NCBI GenBank assembly: GCA_946902875.1 | Contig: OX336343.1 | Span: 17,779,596-17,843,595, forward strand | Origin: Nematopogon swammerdamellus | Taxonomy: Eukaryota > Arthropoda > Insecta > Lepidoptera > Adelidae | Length of the DNA stretch: 64,000 bases | Direction: 5' to 3' | In this document: positions 1 to 10,483 of the stretch, piece after piece | How positions within the stretch are numbered: position 1 is the stretch's first letter | Layout of the letters: each line of letters starts with the position of its first letter | Notes under the pieces: generated by a model | The model's database searches: none | Told to the model about the DNA's origin: nothing | The model's input: the letters and a program-made list of their open reading frames with translations, nothing else | Program-made: the position numbers and the translations under genes

Positions 1-530
1 TATTTTTTAACCTGACGCGGTTGGGTATGTAACATGCTACACCATCAATGCCAGCCCATTAGATCTTTTAACTATATTTATTCATTATATAGACGCAAAT
101 CCAAAAACCTTCTAAATTCTCGCTAACGTAAATATGTACCTTTAATTTTAAAAATTTAACTGTGTAATAAATAATGGAACCGTAGGATAAAGAAATCATA
201 CAAAAAAAAACCTATTTGAATTAGCATTATTCGAGTCACTTGGCCAGCTGTATTGTCAAATAATGTATATATTTATTGCACTGAATTCTATCGGTATAAC
301 TTTGGGGGTATTTTTTTATTTATTTTGTTTATCATACATACATAAGTAAGTACCTATAGACTAAGTATACCTACTCTATACACATACAGCTATTTATATA
401 TGCAGCATTTACGAATGAATTATGAAGGAAATTATTTAAAATACGCACGTATCTTGCGTTGTTATCAAGAAAACCATTATAGAAACTGGCAAAAATAGAA
501 AACATTCTTCAATCCCCTTTATTCCCTCAC
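1..530. other. AT-rich stretch, nothing recognised
   Basis: AT-rich sequence with no recognisable gene, repeat family or RNA. It would be intronic if the possible exon at 531-681 is real. Confidence 0.5.
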
Positions 531-681
531 CAAAACACTCGGCCCACTGTGCAGGAAGCGTCCGTGTCGCCGCGCACCGGAAGCAGTTACCCTCGTCCCC
601 CGAGTCCGCGCCGCCGTTTGTCCGGCCGAGGACGAGGTCGCACCACTGTGCAGCCGACAAGAGCGACAAGCGGTCAATCTG
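531..681 (-). CDS. Possible internal exon of an unrecognised gene
   Basis: A GC-rich island in AT-rich surroundings. On the minus strand it is open for about 50 codons (QIDRLSLLSAAQWCDLVLG at the start, LPAQWAECFG at the end). It is bounded by a plausible acceptor (TTTCCCAG just above 681) and a good donor (TTTTG|GTGAGG at 531/530). The reading has a natural-looking composition with several Cys and Trp, but I recognise no family or motif in it. No neighbouring exon was found within the window, so the gene would extend off the left edge or the island is not coding. The frame stays open past the donor, so the 3' boundary rests on the splice signal alone. Confidence 0.27.
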
Positions 682-788
682 CTGGGAAACATTCACATTG
701 TGTTCTGTTTTGAACCTATTACTGTGCTCTATTTTGTGGTGTATTTTATTAATTATTGCTAAACAGACTCTTCTAATATCTCTAAGAC

Positions 789-1041
789 TGTAGGGGTCCC
801 TTCCCTTCTTCCCTTACTAGGTGGTAGGGTTTATGCCGCCCGGGTTGGTACCACCGCGCTGAATGAAACGTCGGACGAAACGGCTATGTAAATAGTTCGT
901 GTTTTCCGTCTAGTTCAGTATAGCCGACATGAAATGAAGGGAAGCACTGACATAGCACCTAGTTCACCCGGTGTTATAGGCTGATATCACGGATGTTGTA
1001 GGTGATGTAGCCAAAGGTGTCAGTTTCCATAAAATAAAAAA
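789..1041 (+). repeat. SINE-A copy, body and A-rich tail, headless
   Basis: Starts at the 'CTTACTAGGTGGTAGGGTTT' centre shared by all copies, runs through 'GTTATGGGCTGACATCACGG'-like sequence (here diverged) and ends in CCATAAAATAAAAAA. The tRNA/5S-like head is missing. Confidence 0.85.
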
Positions 1042-1046
1042 TCTTG

Positions 1047-1113
1047 GAGCACAACACCGATAACTGTGCTTACCCTGATTGTCCGGATACGGCGTGCGGT
1101 GTGTATGTATGTA
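1047..1113 (+). repeat. Short repeat shared with 27016-27087
   Basis: The stretch from 'GCACAACACCGAT' to 'GGTGTGTATGTATG' is closely similar to 27016-27087. Both lie beside SINE-A related sequence. The parent element is not identified. Confidence 0.6.
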
Positions 1114-1242
1114 AGTACTATTTTTTTTTACCACATTTCGTAGTCTTCACCCTTGACCGTACGTTCAAACTTTGCGAGTGTTCAATCGAAAGCTCGATTA
1201 TATATAAGTAAGTAAGCGTGGTAATAATATTCTTGGGGGTGG

Positions 1243-1481
1243 ATTTACTAGGTGGTAGGGCTTAACCCGCCCGGGTTGGTACCACCGCACTGAATGAAAG
1301 GTCAGTCGAAACGGCTATGTAAATAGTTTGTGTTTTCCGTCCAGTTCAGTGTAGCCGGCCGGCACGGTCGAAGAGAAGCACTGACGTGGCACCTAGTTCA
1401 CCCGGTGTTATGGGCTGACATCACGGATGTTGTAGGTGATGTAGCCAACCGTGTCAGTCAGTTTCCATAAAAAAATAAAAA
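1243..1481 (+). repeat. SINE-A copy, headless
   Basis: Same body as the copy at 789-1041 and in the same orientation. It ends in an A-rich tail, where the element at 1486 begins. Confidence 0.85.
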
Positions 1482-1485
1482 CCGG

Positions 1486-1905
1486 TCAAGTTCGAGTCGA
1501 ACTCGCGCACCGAGGGTTCCTTATCGCCATGTCATAATTAGCGCCACTCACGCCATCTATGGCGTGTTATGAAATGCTTCATATTAGTTAAATGTCATAA
1601 TTAGTTAAAATGCTTCACGCTCTATTAGGTAGATGGCGCGCGCGCATACACTTTTTTGGTTTCTTCTATGTGAACCCCCGTGAATTTTTTACTTTTTCTT
1701 TATTTGTTGTTATATCGGCCATAATAACACATCTTCTGTGAAAATTTCAACGGGCTACCTATTACGGTTCAAGAGATACAGCCCTCGGACAGACAAACAG
1801 ACGAACGGACGGACGGACGGACGGACGGACAGACAGACATACAGACAGACAGACGGCGTAGGCTTAGTAATAGGGACCCGTACCGGATACGGAACCCTAA
1901 AAAAC
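1486..1905. repeat. Interspersed element 'E', copy 1
   Basis: Runs from 'ACCGGTCAAGTTCGAGTCGA' through a (GGAC/GACA)n microsatellite to 'CCGGATACGGAACCCTAAAA'. Related copies lie at 21836-22098 (shorter) and 58600-59150. All share the run 'TTGAACCGTAATAGGTAGCC' (or its complement) and a tetranucleotide tract. It appears non-coding, and its class is unknown to me. Similar sequence is common in lepidopteran genomes. Confidence 0.7.
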
Positions 1906-2398
1906 CGCGCCGCCCCAGTTTCCTTGTATTGTTTCAACTAAATAATGTGTTCCATTTCAAAGCATATTTCTACTTAGGCAAATGGATTTTTAACGAATGT
2001 AAGAAGGCCCCTTCGGCTAAAAAAATATATAATAAAACGTGTGATCTAATCCAAGTTAATTAGCTTTTTGTCTTCCGTGCAAATCCTGGAGGCATTCACT
2101 TTGGGGGAGGCGACATTTAATGAAATAAAAAAAACACACACACACAAACTCACCTGTGACCTTAACTTCCGTAAAAGTTTACGCCCAAATCACATTAGCA
2201 CAGTTTTGAATTCACTTACATACTTATCGCCTTTTAGATGCAAAAAACAAAATATATTTTACAAATATTACTAATCCTTTATAAATTGTCTCATAATTTG
2301 CATAGGTAATTTTTTAGTGTTACTATCTAGAAAACCCCTAAATTCCTATGTCGAAGTTTCAATGATTGATCCAACTTTCGAAAATCGGTCAGAAGTTT
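1906..2398. other. AT-rich stretch, nothing recognised
   Basis: No gene, RNA or repeat family that I can support. Short open frames here lack coding character. Confidence 0.5.
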
Positions 2399-2610
2399 TT
2401 TTTTTTTTTTTTTTATTGAAACTTACACGGATGGCTACATCACCTACAACATCCGTGATGTCAGCCCATAACACCGGGTGAACTTGGTGCCACGTCAGTG
2501 CATCCCTTCGGTCGTGCCGGCTACACTGAACTGGACGGAAAACAAACTATTTACATAGCCGTTTCGACCGACCTTTCATTCAGTGCGGTCGTACCAACCC
2601 GCTTGTTGGT
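2399..2610 (-). repeat. SINE-A copy, minus orientation
   Basis: The poly-T at 2399 is the reverse-complemented tail. The body follows to about 2610 and is then lost in diverged sequence up to about 2700. Confidence 0.8.
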
Positions 2611-3282
2611 TGACAGGTTGGTCGAAGGTCGGACTTACGGACTTACGGACACAGCTGGTCACCAACGTGTGTGGCTGACATCGCGGATAAGTAGCTGATG
2701 TAGGAAAATAAATCAGATTTCATGAAACATTATAACGGAAGTCCGAAATAACTAGGTTTGATCAGGTCTAGTCCTTTCAAATTTTACGTAGAAAAAATAT
2801 TTCCAAAATTCTCCTGAAATAAAGAATGTTATAATCTTTTACATTTTACGACATGTTCGCTATTTTAATGTCAGTTCCCCCAACGTTCGGCTCGCTAATT
2901 CGAGACCACGTGATCCAATTCGAGATGGTTACCGAGAAAAGTGACTCAAAAAGTATCTCCAAAAGAATCATACCTCCACCGCAAGGTACGAAATTCGTCG
3001 ATAAATGAAAGCTCAAACGGGGCATGGAAACTTTGTTAATTAAATTTCTAGAATGTGCTATTCGCCCCCCTCCCCCCCCCCCCCCTGCCCCCTCCCTCCC
3101 CTCACCGACCCACCAGCCCCGCGTGACCCACGGAGCGTGTTATTACCACTGCGACTTGCCGCCAGACGTAGGCGATGTCAGCAGCGGGCAGCGGGGAAAG
3201 CTAGAATCGAATTCGTTCGACCGTTGCGTACCGACATTTACATAAATCGAGAAACAGCTTTATAATATCTAGATCATACTAT
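2611..3282. repeat. Unique-looking DNA with a C-rich tract at 3064-3110
   Basis: Mostly unrecognised sequence. A nearly pure pyrimidine tract (long C runs with a few T) at 3064-3110 gives spurious proline-rich open frames. I see no gene here. Confidence 0.55.
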
Positions 3283-3430
3283 ACAGATCACAGATAGATA
3301 GAAATCTTTAAAACATTTTACAGAAACAAGATCGAGGTGCAAAGGCGGACTTATGTCTTACAGAGATTTCTTCCATTCAACCTTTGTCAGTCGTTTGAGA
3401 GTCATTTAGCAAAAATTATTGAGTGTATCA
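3283..3430 (-). repeat. LINE 3' end fragment, family 'J' copy 1
   Basis: Contains 'GAGGTGCAAAGGCGGACTTA' and 'TTTGAGAGTC', shared with 8524-8680 and 9528-9690. All three begin with a GATA-type microsatellite. In reverse complement this reads as a 3' UTR followed by an A/GATA-rich tail, as in 5'-truncated non-LTR retrotransposons. Confidence 0.65.
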
Positions 3431-3714
3431 TGTAATATAGATCTAGATATAGATCTACCATGTGTATATAGATCTAGATATCGATTTTTTTTTTATTTCA
3501 GCCATCTATAGGCCATATTGTCTGCTGTCACCAGATTCAGATTCAATTATTTATTTCGCCATAAAGACTACACAACATTAACGATGTTTCATTGAGAGAT
3601 AATATGGATATTCAGTATGGCTCGTCATGATTGTTTGTCATGTCCCGTTGAGCAATGCAAAATGCAATCTATCAAGAAGAACCGGGCAAGAAACCTTTAA
3701 ACACTCACACTCTT

Positions 3715-4230
3715 TCGGTTGTATATCAATGATATGCTGCCACTCGGCAACATAATGTGCATTGTTATGCGGACTACAGTACGACACACGGATCCTGCAC
3801 CACCCCCACAGTCACCCTTCAGCCAGTGGATGAGAAGAGGCGAACACTTGTCTTTGAACTAAACACATCTACTCTCCAGCTTATTTCCGATCGGAATGCG
3901 GTATTTTTTTATGTAAACCAGCATGGGTGGCTGTGCCGAGAGATCAACGCTGCTCTGTGGAACTAGCATTCCTTATTCCCTGCCACCCGTCCTATCTCCG
4001 CATGACTCGTCGCAGAGAGACTCAGCACCCTTTTGTTGTTGACATTGGGCTTTTGAGAACCCATCGCGGCTCTCTAAATCGTTTCTTTGTCGCACCGCTA
4101 GAGTGTGGAACTGTCTTCCGGCGAGTGTATTTCCTGAATCCTTTAACCTGGGTGTCTTCAAGCGTCGTAATTAACGGGCTAGATAGCCTAGCAACAGTCC
4201 GCAAATCTGCTGGCATGGCACCTAAGTGAG
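3715..4230 (+). pseudogene. Decayed non-LTR retrotransposon reverse transcriptase fragment
   Basis: One frame gives YINDMLPLGN. A shifted frame then gives HCYADYSTTHG, a damaged form of the reverse transcriptase YADD catalytic box in which the second Asp is Tyr. After a scrambled stretch, HPSYLRMTRRRETQHPF (3978 onward) and the following frames resemble the C-terminal end of the same protein class. Several frameshifts and a deletion make it non-functional. The 3' end of the family (GGCATGGCACCTAAGTGAGC) has relatives at 53660-53757 and 57663-57755. It probably belongs to the jockey/CR1 group; the clade is uncertain. Confidence 0.7.
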
Positions 4231-4317
4231 CGTGGTTTTGCGAGGTGACGTAATTTTGGCTCTGTCGACTGCACCATTGGTCCCTCCTCGGCACTGCCAC
4301 CCATGTTGGTTTACTTT

Positions 4318-4428
4318 TAAAAGAGGGGGGAAGCACTGACATAGCACCTAGTTCACCAAGGTGTGATGGGCCGACATCACGGGTGTTAGTAAGGTGATGT
4401 GTCAATCATGTCGTTTCATGAAAAAAAG
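4318..4428 (+). repeat. SINE-A 3' fragment
   Basis: Holds only the 3' third of SINE-A (AAGCACTGACATAGCACCTA to a poly-A-like end). Confidence 0.8.
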
Positions 4429-4429
4429 T

Positions 4430-5312
4430 CATTTACTTCATAAATTTGCGCTTTCCTTGATGTAAATCGTTACGGAAGCACAATGTAAGTCATTTCTTAT
4501 TCGAAATGTTGTAGACGATGCGTACATCGTCTACAAAATGTAGTGAATTGGGCCCCAGAACAGGGGCCGTTTCTTCCAACTTCTTCCTGATTGGATATTT
4601 ATTGGTCTTATCTAGGACTTTCTTGTCCTACAGTACTAGGTTAATGGGTGAGAAAGATTTTCTCTATGGAAAGTTGCCGAAAGTTTTGCACCCAGTATAG
4701 AATTTAGGTAGGTATCTACCACGAAATAAGGAGTAGCTGGAAGGGCCACGTAACTGGGTTGTCGGAACGCAGCGTGACGATATAAATATGTATGGCCATA
4801 TATGTAATGTCACTCATGAATTCAATGAATGAATTTTCTTGCAAAGAACCTAAACAGGTCCTAAAAAAGCGAAAGCGGAAAAGTCATAAGCGCAGCGGAA
4901 CCCTCGGCATTGTGGCGACTCGAGTGTTAGGGCTGTGTGATTTCCCCCGAGACTGTGCAGCTGCTTGTGACGTACGAAACCCTTGGATAGGGGATTGACA
5001 TGGTTCTGTTCTGTCTGTAGCGGATATAGTAAAAAAAAATCTCAAAATCATATTCTTTTCAGTGGTGTATATTGCCTATTGTTTATTGTATAATTTCATC
5101 AATAGGTTACGAACGTACTCTTGAGTACGTCGTTAATTCCGCCAATTCTATTTCAGTGCGAAGAAGCACTGACAAAAAAACTTCCCGAGTCACAAAGTTC
5201 TGTTTTAGTACTAACTTACAAATAATTAACCCATACATATTACTCACAAGAACGTTATTATTTACTTCATAAAGGTGAGATTCTGACCACATTAAACCTA
5301 AGATTCTGACCA
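4430..5312. other. Nothing recognised
   Basis: No repeat or gene identified. There is a short direct repetition of 'GATTCTGACCAC' near 5278-5312. Confidence 0.5.
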
Positions 5313-5314
5313 CT

Positions 5315-5355
5315 CTGCCTATTTACATTACATAATATGTAATGTAAATAGGCAG
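5315..5355. repeat. Short perfect palindrome
   Basis: Two 19-bp complementary arms (CTGCCTATTTACATTACAT and its complement) are separated by 3 bp. A small hairpin; no function is claimed. Confidence 0.85.
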
Positions 5356-7255
5356 ATATATTATATCTAGTGTATAGTGGAATCGTCAATCAGGGAGAAA
5401 GGAGGGCTTTTTGCAGAATGAAATCCAATCGAACTTGTACAAAAAATACCTTTAGCCATGATATGGTCCAGATTTCTTCGCGGTGTTTTCGTTCACGGTA
5501 GTAATGAAATTCGTATGTAATAATACGCATACATATTCTTCGAAAAATCTATTTAATTAAATTTTTTATGGTTTCGAGCCTCTTAAGAGGCATAATTTAA
5601 TATATAACATACCTTTCAGTACCTTCTGTTAATACAATGTTACAAAGAAAACTAACCATAGTATACAGAGATTGAAAGGCTTGTACAAGAAAATTACTTT
5701 CTACAACTCGGAACATATTTTAATGTCGACTGAAACAAATCACTTCTAGTGATAATTTCTTTGCTTATTAGTATCTTATGCTCTCTATGTTTTCTTGTTC
5801 ATATAATTATTCCAATATAAGTTTGAAAATACATCGAAAATGTATGTTTATATTACTTAAAAATATCTCGAAATACTGTGCTGAAATTGCTTTGAAGGGG
5901 TATTCCGAGCGGTAATCGAGTGAAGTGCAAGTGACGAGTTTTCAGACTTCGAGATAAAAAGACAAAGCAGAGAAAAAACTTCCGTCCTGCATATTAACGT
6001 AAATCAGCTTCGAGAAATCTCGACGCAAACGTTTTCACAATAAACGTCTCATAGCCACGTACGGTCGGCGGCGGAAGTATGAATACTAAGTTTAGTGTAA
6101 ATATAAAATCAAATCAAATATAAATCTCTTTGATAAGGAATCAATAAACAAGCGATTCAAAAGGTGAGTTCAATGCCATGCGAAACTGACGTAATATCTA
6201 CGTATGTGTTAATTTTACGTTATTTGTCTTCGTGATTAGTTTAACGAACCAATATAATAATATAGGACTTGTGTACTGCACATTTTTTTAATGCGAATGA
6301 CAGCATTCTCATCGAAATATGAATGCTGGTGTTTAAGTAAAATTGTATGTAGGGTGCTCATCACTATTACGTAAAATATATCTAAAATTGTGTAAAATTT
6401 TTGCATTAACAGGCGGTGCCGTCGGCCGCGGAGGAGGCTAGATGACATTAAATTTTTTTTGACAGCTCACAGAAGCGTATAGGCTCGACGTATTCAACGT
6501 TAATTTGCGGTCGTGTTCCTGCATATGTTCCTGGCACTTAAAATTTGCGGTCGTACTACTTACAATAGCCCTGTATTTTTTTCGTTTGTGTATTTATTGC
6601 CTACAAATTGTTTATTACACTTATCTGTGGTTCATGGGGCGGACTTATTGTAAAAGTCTTCGTGTATGTCGCTAAACCTAGTACACAGCAACACTTTACC
6701 GCGTAGAGATTTTCCTACTTTAGCTGTTGCTTGTAGGTTTTTCGTGTTCTCTTAAGCAAAGTGACGGATTGAAGGAAATATCTATAAGAATCGTTGATAG
6801 TGATAGACCTACTCGTACTTTGACGCTTTGAACTAAAACATATAATTTAAATGACCATTTTTCTGCCGACTTTCCTGCCGTCCGTACCCGGAGACAAAGC
6901 GTATCGTTGTGCTTGTAGTCTCCGGGAAGGGAAATAAATTGTTTTTTGCATCCCGAAGTTACTTAATTTCATTTAGAAATGGGGTTATCGGCGTAAAAAC
7001 GTCTATTGTGTGCGTTTATCGTCAGTGGGCGGGCGCCTTTTCTGTTGACAGTTTAAATAATTGTCCTTCGCCAACAATTTAAGATAAATGGCGGGAAAAT
7101 GTCGATCCCATGTACTGTTTTAATAATATAAGATAGCTTAACTCATGTGTAGCGAGTTGTTACGAGGTACAGGACACTTAAGGAAGACGGCCGACAATCG
7201 CTGTTCTGTGAGGTAAAGCGACGGTCTCTCATGTGACAAGTACGGGAGGGGAATC
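5356..7255. other. Unique-looking AT-rich DNA
   Basis: About 1.9 kb without recognised repeats, which is rare in this window. No convincing exon is seen. It could be intron or flank of a gene, but nothing shows which. Confidence 0.5.
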
Positions 7256-7350
7256 TAGTCCAGTATAGCCAGCAATCCAAGGAAGTCTCCGGTATGGCAC
7301 CGGCATGGTGCCATAAACCTAAAATTATGGATGATTACATAAAAAAAAAA
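7256..7350 (+). repeat. SINE-B 3' fragment
   Basis: The 'AGTATAGCCAGCAATCCAAGG' type box and 'GTCTCCGGTATGGCACC' are followed by an A tail, matching the 3' part of the full SINE-B at 43717-44268. Confidence 0.75.
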
Positions 7351-7564
7351 AACAATGTCCCAAATGACTAGAGCCAGTCTAGGTGATATGAGAACTGTGC
7401 GAACAAGCTAACTTCCAATTGAATTAAATACCTATCGATCTGTCGGCGACGCAGACGAGAAGCAGAGACGAGGTGCGGAGGAGTGGTCGACAGTTTGCTG
7501 GTACCACCGTGACGAAAGGGCTTACAGTCAGCTGTAAAAGTGGGGACTGGAAATACCATGTAGA

Positions 7565-7908
7565 AACCATTTTGTCAGCCTCAGAAGCTCAGTAGTGCGG
7601 TCGGTCGACTGTCGGTCGGATCATAAGCACACCTGGGCGCAGCCAGTGGATGAATGTGTGCCCGCTCGACCGTTAGAGGCTGACCGTGGTACGGAATCCA
7701 CGTAAAACTGTAGGTCCCTCCCCTCCCCTTCTTACCTTACTAGGTGGTAGGGTTTAAGCTTAATCTGACCGGGTTGTTACCACCGCACTGAATGAAAGGG
7801 ACCGAAGGGATGCGCTGGCACGGCACCTATTTCACCAAGGTGTTATGGGCTGACATCACGGATGTAGTAGGTGATGTAGCCAACCGTGTCAGTTTCCATA
7901 AAAAAAAA
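7565..7908 (+). repeat. SINE-A copy with decayed head
   Basis: Includes the tRNA-like/5S-like head (7570-7705, diverged: 'CAGCCTCAGAAGCTCAGTAG', 'GCCCGCTCGACCGTTAGAGG'), the body from TTACTAGGTGGTAGGG, and the tail CCATAAAAAAAA. Confidence 0.85.
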
Positions 7909-8392
7909 CTAAGAAATAAAATTTTAATAAATTAAATGAATGACCATATACACATATTACATCTACATGTATACAGAACAGAATAGCGTAGAATAGAAGA
8001 GAAAGAGTAGAATAGAGTAGAGTATATTAACTAAAGTCATTTATTTCAATAAATTAAATATAAACATAGTAGTTTTTTGGCAATTTGCGTGTGACAACGT
8101 TCCACAGGTATTAGATATTAAATTTATAAATTGGAGAGGCGATTGTACTTTTATCCCACTAGCGTTCCCGTCTCACACCACATCTCCTTGCAGACACGAC
8201 TTGCGCGAAAAAAAATCCCCAATGCGGATGCGAGAATGCTATGGATCTGTCTTCGTTTCAGTTTATTTATTCAATTCACAGGTTTAAGTCATCATTTAAC
8301 TTTTTAATCGCCCTTTCTATTCGTCCGGCGAGAAATAACAAGCTAGCAAGGATGAAGGAAATCACCTGAAAGAATAGCGTAATAGGAATCTT
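7909..8392. other. Nothing recognised
   Basis: AT-rich; a weak (AGAAT)n-like run occurs near 7980-8025. No gene is seen. Confidence 0.5.
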
Positions 8393-8448
8393 CCAAAGAG
8401 TTTGTATTACGTCGCTAGGAGCGCAGCGACGTAATACAAACTCTTTGG
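8393..8448. repeat. Perfect 24-bp-arm hairpin
   Basis: The 24-bp arm that begins CCAAAGAGTTTGTATTACG (8393-8416) is repeated in reverse complement at 8425-8448 around an 8-bp loop. It may be the remnant of a fold-back MITE. Confidence 0.85.
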
Positions 8449-8523
8449 TATCTTCACACAGAAACGCTTTAAAAACGTTTCTATATTATCATGGTGACAT
8501 AATTGCAGTAAGTTCAATATTGA

Positions 8524-8680
8524 TAGATAGAAAGATAGATAGAAAATTCTTTATTGCTCCAGTAAACATTAAACAGTAACAAATACATTGGAAAATTTAC
8601 ATAAGGTGCAAAGGCGGACTTATCCCTTATAGAGATTTCTTACAGTCAACCTTTGGATGTTTGAGATTCGATAATATAGT
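8524..8680 (-). repeat. LINE 3' end fragment, family 'J' copy 2
   Basis: Matches 3283-3430 and 9528-9690. It begins with a (GATA)n-like run and contains 'AAGGTGCAAAGGCGGACTTA'. In minus orientation the poly-tail/GATA tract is the 3' terminus. Confidence 0.7.
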
Positions 8681-9069
8681 GGAATGTAAGTAGGTAGTAG
8701 CAAAAGAGTTGAGCGTGACAATTGAAGATGAAATAATAATAAGAATACTTATTAACAATACATATAAGCTTGATAATTGTTTTTTATTTGCTGTGATATA
8801 TGTACATGTCATCTTTAATAAAATAGGAAACAAAAATTAAACTAAATATAATTAAATTAACCTAATGAAGAACTAAAACTAATTCTAAGGTGGAAATAAG
8901 GAGGAAAGATAGAGAAAGGGGGGGTTCGCTAATTTAAGTAAAATATTTCATCCAAATCATCAAATCATTTGATGATTTCATTTATTTGATGATGATCTTC
9001 ATAGTTCACTGAGCCTATTGATGACGCAACATACATGCAATATAGCAACCGGCAGTAATTAGTAAATGT

Positions 9070-9174
9070 CGAGCTTTAGAAAGAGACAATCCGGTTGTAG
9101 AGCGTCGTCTCTGTCGCACAGATACGTGCGACAGAGACGACGCTCTACAACCGGATTGTCTCTTTCTAATGCTC
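9070..9174. repeat. Long near-perfect hairpin 1 of 3
   Basis: About 48-bp arms (9070-9119 and 9126-9174, AGAGACAATCCGGTTGTAGA and onward) surround a loop of about 6 bp. Confidence 0.9.
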
Positions 9175-9185
9175 GATGTGGCCTT

Positions 9186-9287
9186 GCCGGCACGTAACTT
9201 GGCCTCTGTGCGAGCGGGACAGCGTTATACCAACGATCGCATGCGTATAACGCCGTCCCTCTCGCACAGAGACTAAGTTACGTGCCG
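9186..9287. repeat. Long near-perfect hairpin 2 of 3
   Basis: Arms at 9188-9229 and 9243-9286 (CGGCACGTAACTTGGCCTCT / complement, with a few mismatches) surround a 13-bp loop. Its sequence is unrelated to hairpin 1. Confidence 0.88.
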
Positions 9288-9315
9288 TCTATTCCCATTA
9301 CTCACTGCCGATTAT

Positions 9316-9455
9316 AATGCGCGGGGCGGATCTCGGCGTGTCGCCGCCGCAGCGGTTCATCAGTGTTCTCCCTCGCACCCGCACCGTACTTGTATAGTTT
9401 ATTCGCGTGGCGGGTCGTCCGCTGCGGCGACGACACGCCGAGATCCGTCCCGCGC
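9316..9455. repeat. Long hairpin 3 of 3
   Basis: Arms at about 9316-9351 and 9417-9454 (GGGGCGGATCTCGGCGTGTC / complement) surround a loop of about 65 bp. The right arm has a small insertion. Confidence 0.85.
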
Positions 9456-9527
9456 ACTATACTTTGCCAAAATTGTAATTTCAAGATATGACGTACTTAC
9501 TACTTAGTGGAACACACACAGGATTTT

Positions 9528-9690
9528 TTTTATAGATAGAAAATCATTTATTTCTCAAAAAACATATTACAGAAACAAGTCCAATATTCCTATTTACATG
9601 AGGTGCAAAGGTGGACTTATCCCTTAATGTACAGATATTTTTTACAACCAATCTTTGGAAGTTTGAGAGTCGATTATAATAGTGAAATTT
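9528..9690 (-). repeat. LINE 3' end fragment, family 'J' copy 3
   Basis: Shares 'GAGGTGCAAAGGTGGACTTA' and 'GTTTGAGAGTCG' with 3283-3430 and 8524-8680. Confidence 0.7.
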
Positions 9691-9825
9691 AATTTAAAAT
9701 CATGGATAGAAAAATTTTAAGCACTTTAAGCGGCGGGTGTCGAGGCAATCATTCCAAGTCCGAATTCGAACCTCGAACCTTTAAATCTAGAGTCCAACAC
9801 GCCAGGACACCTTGATTTCAAGGTT

Positions 9826-10022
9826 CGAGCCAGCAATCCAGGGAAGTCTCCGGTATGGCACCTACCTGCTCGGAGGTGATATTGGCTGATCGGAGCATGT
9901 GCTTTGGCCCCTCCGACTCAGCCACCCATACCGGATTACATAAAAAAATACTTCAGGCCCTTTCCCTTCGCCTTACTAGGTGGTGGCTCAAATTGTAGTC
10001 CACTAGCTTAGTACTACCCCGT
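9826..10022 (+). repeat. SINE-B fragments, rearranged
   Basis: 9826-9948 is the 3' part (CCAGCAATCCAGGGAAGTCT to ACCGGATTACATAAAAAA). 9958-10022 is the central part (TTACTAGGTGGTGGCTCAAA). The central part now lies downstream of the 3' part, so these are two insertions or a rearranged copy. Confidence 0.75.
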
Positions 10023-10483
10023 CAAGGAGAATACCTACGGGAGACGCAACGCTACTGCGTTTGCATCGGAGCACGGCTAGCCAAAAATCCCTACTACTAC
10101 GAAAATCGAAATCGCAATTTAATCTTTTATGACGTGACTTGTCTATCTCCGTTACCCATATCACGCCCCGCGATATGGAGAGAGACAGAGCGAGCAAGGA
10201 GAGCGACAGGTTTGTTATCGCTGGCTTGGCTCGGGTATCTGGTAGTAAGAGCCGACCGTCCGACCAATCGGAAGCCTTGCTTGACGGCAACTTGACGGGA
10301 TCACTACGAATGCCAGTCTGACGGACAATGATGGTGCGGTATATTTGTGAATTTTGAAATTGTTATTTGTAATATTATTTCAAATAGTTTTTACTGAACG
10401 AATATTATTGTTTGAATCCAAAAAAAATATTGAAAAATTAAACAAGACTGTTGTTTTAATATTTTTGAAAAGTTGTACTAATA

